Part shown: positions 58,768 to 64,000 of the stretch, piece after piece | Layout: every line of letters starts with the position of its first letter | Position numbering within the stretch: the first letter of the stretch is position 1 | Assembly (NCBI GenBank): GCA_016802295.1 | Contig: JAESIW010000137.1 | Span: 2,223,318 to 2,287,317, forward strand | Reading direction: 5' to 3' | Source of the DNA: Brachionus rotundiformis | Lineage: Eukaryota > Rotifera > Eurotatoria > Ploima > Brachionidae | Length of the DNA: 64,000 nucleotides | Program-made: the position numbers and the translations under genes | Notes under the pieces: model-generated | Told to the model about the DNA's origin: nothing | The model's input: only the letters and a program-made list of their open reading frames with translations | The model's database searches: none

Positions 58768-60789
58768 ATGCTTAGAATAAAGAAAGATGATGCCAATAAT
58801 AAGCTTTCGATTTCGTGTACCTGTAATGTTTATAAAAATTTTGACCGTGAAATAAATCTTATTCGTCCCTATGATGAAACATTGAGAAAAACTTTTAAAA
58901 AATTTGCCGAAAGATTTAACAAACACTTAGAGGCATTAATGAAAGATGAGAAAAGTCGATTAGAGAGAAAAAAATCAAAAGTAAAAAATAAATTACGAGA
59001 AGAAATTGGTGCATCCATATCAGAAATTACTCAAAAGCTTAACCAAAGTGACATTTTTGGTATTCAAAACGAACTTAATTTGATCGATCATCAATCAAAT
59101 ATAATTCCATTAGATACCAAAAATATCGATGCTTGGCAAGAAGGATTTACTTTGAAAACCAGAGATCAAGATTTCCAAATTTGTGTTAATCTACCAAGCA
59201 TTAAAAAAATAGAACTACCAAAAGTATGTTTTGTCGGATTTCCAAGTGTTGTTCGTCTTGAATTTGATTCAAACGAACCGGAAAAAGATCTTGTTATTCA
59301 AAATTCTTATTTCAAATGGTACTCTAGTGAACCAATAGACCATTCTAAGGCTAATGAGCTAAGGAAAGCAAAGAACAAACGTTCTTATACAAATTTGATA
59401 TCTGATATGAATTGGAATTTGATTGATGAAGGTGTTTCTAAAAGAAAATTAGTTTTAGATGATGATTGTGTGAGCCGATTACTCAAAGTAGTCTGTTTTC
59501 CCAGAGATGCTAAGAGAGAAGGGTTTCGTTTAGAGGCTGTATCAGATGATATTGTTTTGGAAAAGATCGAGTTGGAAAAAATGCCTATGACATATCGCCA
59601 AAAATATACACAGTCTTATTTAGACTCAAATTAGTATATATAGTTTGTTTAAATATAATTTTTATCAAAATTTATCTAGTATTAGAATAATGTCATATAA
59701 TATCTTGGCTGCTTGTTACACTGATTCAATGTTAGACAATGAATATGAGTACTGCAAATACGAATACCTTAATTTTGACTACAGACGACCACTATTGCTT
59801 CATGAAATTCCAAGTATTTTTAATTTAAATCTTACAATTAATATAATTTTGTGATATTTTATTTTTAGATTATAATTGTGATATTGTTTTCTTACAGGAA
59901 TGCGATTCTGAGTTTATTTTAAATGATTTGAGTGCTTGTATGCCTGGCTTTGAATGTTTGTTTCTGGAAAAAAACAGTATTACAAACGAAGGAGAAGGAA
60001 TATTGATCAGAAATGAAAAATTGAAATTTATCAAGTCATTTGATATAATTTTTGCTGAAAAAATCACAACATTCGATGAGTTAAAACCTTTAAGAGATTT
60101 GTTGAACGAAAATCAATTATCAATGATATGTGAAAAAGGAAATGTTCTTCAAGTATTAAAATTTCATGGTTTTTTTAATATTTTAGAAAAAATAAATTTT
60201 AATTTAGGTTGCTTTGGTCGAGTTTATAGATATGCCAGGAAATTTTCTACTTTTGGCCAATACACATTTGTATTTCCAACTATCTGGAGATTTAATAAGA
60301 CTCATCCAAACCATAATTTCGGTAAAATACTTAGAAGAATTGAAGCGAAACTTGTTAAGAGAAAAGTTCACCAAAAAAGTTAATATATTGTTTTCTGGTG
60401 ATTTTAATTCAGCTCCAAATTCAAATCCTGTTAAATTTATCCTAAAAGAAAAACTAGAACTCAATCGTCTCACAGAAGGTTAAAGAATTTTTATTTTATT
60501 TTATCTATATTTTTTTTAATTAGAAGAACAAAAATTGTTTGATAAAGTGACTCCATTAATTACCCATCATATCAACTTTATTTCTTATGATGACAAACGA
60601 TGTACTAACTTTGGCTGTGACTTTGAAGGTGTACTTGATTATATCTTCTATGAAGATGAAATTCTCGAAATGACCAGAGCTATTCCGTTTCCCTCAATTG
60701 AAAAAATTAGAGAAAGCATAGCTATTCCAAATCAATATGTACCATCAGACCATTTGGCTTTAATTTTTGAATATTTTTTGAAAATTTGA
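58768..60789 (+). CDS. PDE12: PDE12-like 2'-phosphodiesterase, copy B without presequence
   Basis: Five exons (58768-59633, 59680-59813, 59869-60152, 60208-60478, 60524-60789) encode 606 residues. The N-terminus MLRIKKDDANNKLSISCTCN aligns with residue 45 onward of copy A, so the mitochondrial presequence is absent and a cytosolic location is likely. The N-terminal domain keeps NIDAWQEGFTLKTRDQDF and YFKWYSSEP. The EEP domain keeps IRIMSYNILAACYTD, DIVFLQECD, LANTHLYFQ, SGDFNSAP, GVLDYIFYE and VPSDHLALIFEY, so catalysis should be intact. Intron positions differ from copy A: the intron after DRFR is missing here, and an extra one (60479-60523) splits the catalytic domain after LTE. Copy B has diverged throughout and shows no sign of the A-C conversion. 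Confidence 0.9.
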
Positions 60790-61100
60790 TAAAAATTCAA
60801 ACATAAAATTCTAATTATTGTTTCAAATATTAATTTGATTTTTAAAAACATTAATAAAATTATAAAAATAATATGAGCATTTAGTACAATAAGATTTAAA
60901 ATTGTGATTTCATTTTATTTGGTAAAAATTTAATAATGATAAATTATTTTGAAATAAAATTTAAATTTTGACTTATTTTGAAATTATTCTTTGGTAATTG
61001 CTCAATAACATAAAATTAGTTTTAATCTAATATTTGAAGCTAAAAAGCTTTATAAAAGATGTTGTTTTTTAAAATTTGCCAATGATTGATATTAATTAAA
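60790..61100. other. short intergenic, PDE12 B-C
   Basis: About 310 bp of A+T-rich DNA separate the copies; no specific element is seen. Confidence 0.45.
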
Positions 61101-63045
61101 ATGACATTTTGCCTAGTTAGAACTTATGAAACACAAAATATTGTAGAGGTTAAATTCAAATTCGAAAACAAAAAGACTCGGGTAGAATTATCGGCTATTC
61201 GTAAACTGGATGAAATTTTGGACTTAGCTTTTAAACGAATAACTTCCAATTTAAATAAAAAAGGATATTTAGTAGACCAAACAGATATACACTTATTTGA
61301 CCATGAAAATCAAATTGTGCCAAACGATACCAAAAATATCGATGCTTGGAAAGAAAATTACACATTTCGCATAAAAGATCAAGAATTCAAAGTAGTTGTC
61401 AATTTGCCATCTGTCAAAAAGCTCAACCTAACCAAGATATTGATTGCAGGAATGCCTGCTTTTGTTAAGTGTGAGTTTGAAGGCGACGAGTGTACACAAG
61501 AAATTCTCCAACAAAAATCATTGTTCAAATGGTACATCAGTGAGAACGTGTACGAACCAGCCGATTTGATCGAGCTAGAGAGTGATAAAAAACCAAAAAA
61601 AGTATCTATAAACATGGACTTGATAAAATGGAATCTCATCGAACAAGGTGTATCAAAACAAATGATAAACCTGAATGATGATTGTGAAAATAGGCTCGTT
61701 AAAGTGGAATGCTTTCCAAAAGATGACATTAGAGAAGGTGTCGCATCTGAAACTGTAGCACTTAGCCCTGTTTTGAAAAAGATCGAAAAGGAAAAGCTTC
61801 CAATGACCGAAAGGCACAGGCACACTCAAAATTTTTTAGATAATAAAAAGTATTAGTTCTTAAATAATTGATTTTTTTGCTAATTAATTTTAGAATTAGA
61901 GTTTTAACTTGGAACATTTTGTCCAAGTCAAATTGTGATAGGAAAGTTTATTCATTTGCGTCCAAAATTTATCTCGATTTTAATTATCGTAAAATTCTTA
62001 TTATCAAAGAGCTAATGGGTAATTTTCATAATTTTCTCAAAATTTTTTATTTTTATCTTTCTTAAAGGCTATAATTCAGATATAATTTTTCTTCAAGAAT
62101 GTGAAAAGCATTTTTATAATGATCTTAAAATTTGTTTTCCAAAATATAACATTTTTTTTAAACAAAAATCTCAAAATATAAACGATGGAGTTATTGTGAT
62201 GTTTCGTTCTGACAGATTTAGGTATCTTCTTTAATCTTATTGATATTTAATCAAAATTATACTTCATTATCTTTTAAGTTTGATTAACTCTTTTGATATA
62301 GTAATTTGTGATGAGTACGACAAAAATTCTCAGTTCGGTAATCTAAAGTCAATATTACAAAAGTATCCATTTTTTCACGATAATGTTAAGAAAAAAGGCT
62401 CTGTTGCCCAGGTTATTACTTTTGAATTTAATTAATATTTCAAATAATTTTAATGAATATTTTTAGATTTTAAAAATTCAATCAATATCGAACAAAAACA
62501 TTCAATTTTTTTTGGTAAATACTCATTTAAGTTTTGACCGTGATGCTTCTTTCACAACTTTGATTCAATCAGTTGTCATTTTAAAATATCTGGAAAATAT
62601 ATTAGGAAATTCTAAAGAGCCTGAGCCAAATATTCTGCTTGCTGCTGATCTAAATGCACCTCAATATTCTTCTCCTTTTGATTTTATCACAAGAGGAGTT
62701 GTGAATTTTTCATTGTTAAATGAAAGTAAAAAACAGCTTTCGATTTTAATTAAAATTTTAATGAATTTTTATTTTAAAGATCAACAAAATTGTCTCAAAA
62801 ACTACACCACTTATATAAAGCATTCATTTGAACTCAGTGCATTTACTGATTATGAGTTTTCTTATATCAACGGAGTCGTAGATTATTTATTCTACAATTC
62901 AAGCTGTATGAACCAAACAAAATTTATTCCTCTACCGAGTAGAGATAAACTAAGGGAGTTTTATTCAGTGCCCTGTAAAAGCTTTCCTTCTGACCACTTC
63001 CCTCTCATATTTGAATTCAACATAAACCGCAATAAAAATAGATAA
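61101..63045 (+). CDS. PDE12: PDE12-like protein, copy C, divergent catalytic domain
   Basis: Six exons (61101-61849, 61894-62018, 62068-62221, 62279-62411, 62467-62725, 62780-63045) encode 561 residues. The start MTFCLVRTYETQN gives no presequence. The middle of exon 1 is the tract nearly identical to copy A. The EEP half is the most diverged: RVLTWNILSKSNCD, DIIFLQECE, LVNTHLSFDR, then ADLNAPQ where the family has GDFNS (the metal/catalytic Asp and Asn remain, Gly and Ser are lost), GVVDYLFYN and FPSDHFPLIFEF. The last intron (54 nt, stop-free, multiple of three) falls at the same place and phase as in copy B, and both last exons are 266 nt, so B and C share a more recent ancestor in this half. 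Activity may be altered. An upstream in-frame TTG at 61086 is not used. Confidence 0.88.
61317..61842 (+). repeat. near-identical tract shared with PDE12 copy A (526 bp)
   Basis: The partner of 54848-55373, at a constant offset of 6469 bp, with three silent differences by my reading. Confidence 0.9.
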
Positions 63046-63430
63046 ATTAGTTTTTAAGAAAATATCTATTTTGGTAATTAGAGAAAAATCTTAAAAATTC
63101 CGAACAAAATAATTTGTAAAATATTTTATTTTAAAATAGGAATTAAAATCTTAGCATTTAATAACTTAAATTAAAAAGTTTTCATCATATTTATGGACAA
63201 AATGAGATTTAAATAAAATATATAAAATAAAATTTTTTAATAAAATTTATATTTGATTAAAATAAAATAAATTTTCTGTTTAATCATAATAATTTAGTGC
63301 ATCCATAGATAAAACTATTGTTGACTGGGATTCAAGCATTCTTATCTGGTTTGTGTAAACAAAACAAAATTTATATTCAACTATACACTATATATCTGTA
63401 AATTTATCTTTTATCTACAAACTTAGCTCA
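63046..63430. other. intergenic, convergent 3' flanks
   Basis: About 385 bp of A+T-rich DNA between the convergent PDE12 copy C and the HECT ligase; it should hold both poly(A) sites. Confidence 0.45.
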
Positions 63431-64000
63431 TTACTCTTGTCCAAAACCCTCGGTTTCTTCGATCGCAAAAATAAGCTTTTCTTTTAGCTGCTCATAGCTT
63501 TTGTAAGGTGGAAGATCAAGTCGATTAAAACAAGTATGACTTTTAGGCAGCCAATTTTCCTTGCCAACTTTTTCAATACAAAACTTCTGTGGCCCATTGC
63601 TCCCTTTTTAAAAATTAAATTACAAAAAAAGCTGATAAAAATTTAGCATAGCTAACCTATCAGGGCAGCAAATCCTCCGACTGGAAGGCGACATGTTCCA
63701 GTGACAAACTGTAACAGCCTAGCTCTTTGCTCACTTGTTATTTCCTTAACAAACTGCCAAAACCAAGCTATTTGCTTAGAGCTTCTTGTATAGTGTCTAT
63801 AAACTGTATTTTTTTCCCAATCATCGATATCAAATTCTTGTATACCACATATCATTAATTCCAATTCTCGTTCATCAAAATATTGTAGCCATTCGAGGGG
63901 AACTACTTCATTAAATCCGTCTAGAAATGCATTTGTTTGCTCTTGGATCCCGACAGTGAATTTCCAATAGGCCATTAGACCCAAAAATTCTTCCTTATTT
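63431..64000 (-). CDS. HECT E3 ubiquitin ligase, WWP/ITCH/Su(dx) type (C-terminal part)
   Basis: Two exons are visible on the minus strand: 63657 up to the window edge at 64000 (frame still open) and 63603-63431. The sequence is the C-lobe of a NEDD4-family HECT domain: RGIQEQT-like GIQEQTNAFLDGFNEVVPLEW, FDERELELMICG, NTVYRHYTRSSKQIAWFWQF, RLLQFVTGTCRLPVGGFA, then GPQKFCIEKVGKENWLPKSH and the active-site region THTCFNRLDLPPYKSYEQL, with CFNRLDLP containing the thioester cysteine. The ending EGFGQE is that of WWP1/WWP2/ITCH and Drosophila Su(dx), not NEDD4 itself. These ligases ubiquitinate membrane and signalling proteins such as Notch pathway components. C2 and WW domains would lie beyond the edge. 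The 53-nt intron splits a Gly codon in LIGSNGP. Confidence 0.95.

Noticed and set aside
1..64000. CRISPR arrays, bacterial operons, prophage or rRNA
   Set aside because: No such structure; the window is clearly eukaryotic with spliceosomal introns.

Overview
This is a eukaryotic (animal) genomic window: roughly three-quarters A+T by eye, standard stop codons, canonical GT-AG introns that are mostly 46-60 nt long, and protein-coding genes matching metazoan families. The very short introns, AT-richness and the style of the LINE reverse-transcriptase C-terminus at 57149-57865 remind me of a monogonont rotifer such as Brachionus. That is an inference, not something a single marker here proves. 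I rebuilt exon structures by hand from reading frame, splice signals and remembered family conservation; every multi-exon model below closes in frame.

Layout. 1-4048: three tandem TMEM144-type membrane transporters on the + strand, the first cut by the window edge. 6639-7223: an unrecognised basic/acidic protein with a PP1-docking-like motif. 8918-10374 (-): RCC1L, a mitochondrial RCC1-repeat protein, head-to-head with EMC1 (10544-13790, +), a subunit of the ER membrane insertase. 14161-14913: DNAJB9/ERdj4, a lumenal ER J-protein. 14914-25100: a 10 kb AT-rich stretch without a gene I can support. 25101-26403: a secreted, probably GPI-anchored two-Ig-domain protein. 26757-27185: a small unknown two-exon gene. 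28070-28585: a decayed LINE.

28744-31601 (-): NCBP1 (cap-binding CBP80). 33019-36354 (-): PPP4R1 (PP4 regulatory HEAT protein). 37388-39067 (-): intronless GTPBP1. 40266-42232 (-): an LRRC74-type leucine-rich-repeat protein with possible extra first exons upstream. 44517-45624 (+): a sepiapterin-reductase-like SDR whose catalytic Tyr and Lys are replaced. 45671-46249 (-): the ciliary transition-zone protein B9D2. 46522-46803 (-): ribosomal protein eL37. 47077-52536 (-): ZFC3H1, the nuclear RNA-surveillance (PAXT) scaffold.

54455-63045 (+): three tandem PDE12-type 2'-phosphodiesterases. The first keeps a mitochondrial-type presequence and the other two lack it. The first and third share a 526 bp block that is almost identical while everything around it has diverged, a clear gene-conversion signature. 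A LINE fragment sits between the first and second copies. 63431-64000 (-): the C-terminal end of a WWP/ITCH-type HECT ubiquitin ligase running off the right edge.

The genes are not an operon. They are mostly housekeeping singletons plus two tandem paralog families (TMEM144, PDE12). The most interesting leads are the PDE12 array with its conversion tract and presumed relocation, the SDR with a rewritten active site, the 14-nt microexon in a TMEM144 copy, and the unknown gene at 26757.
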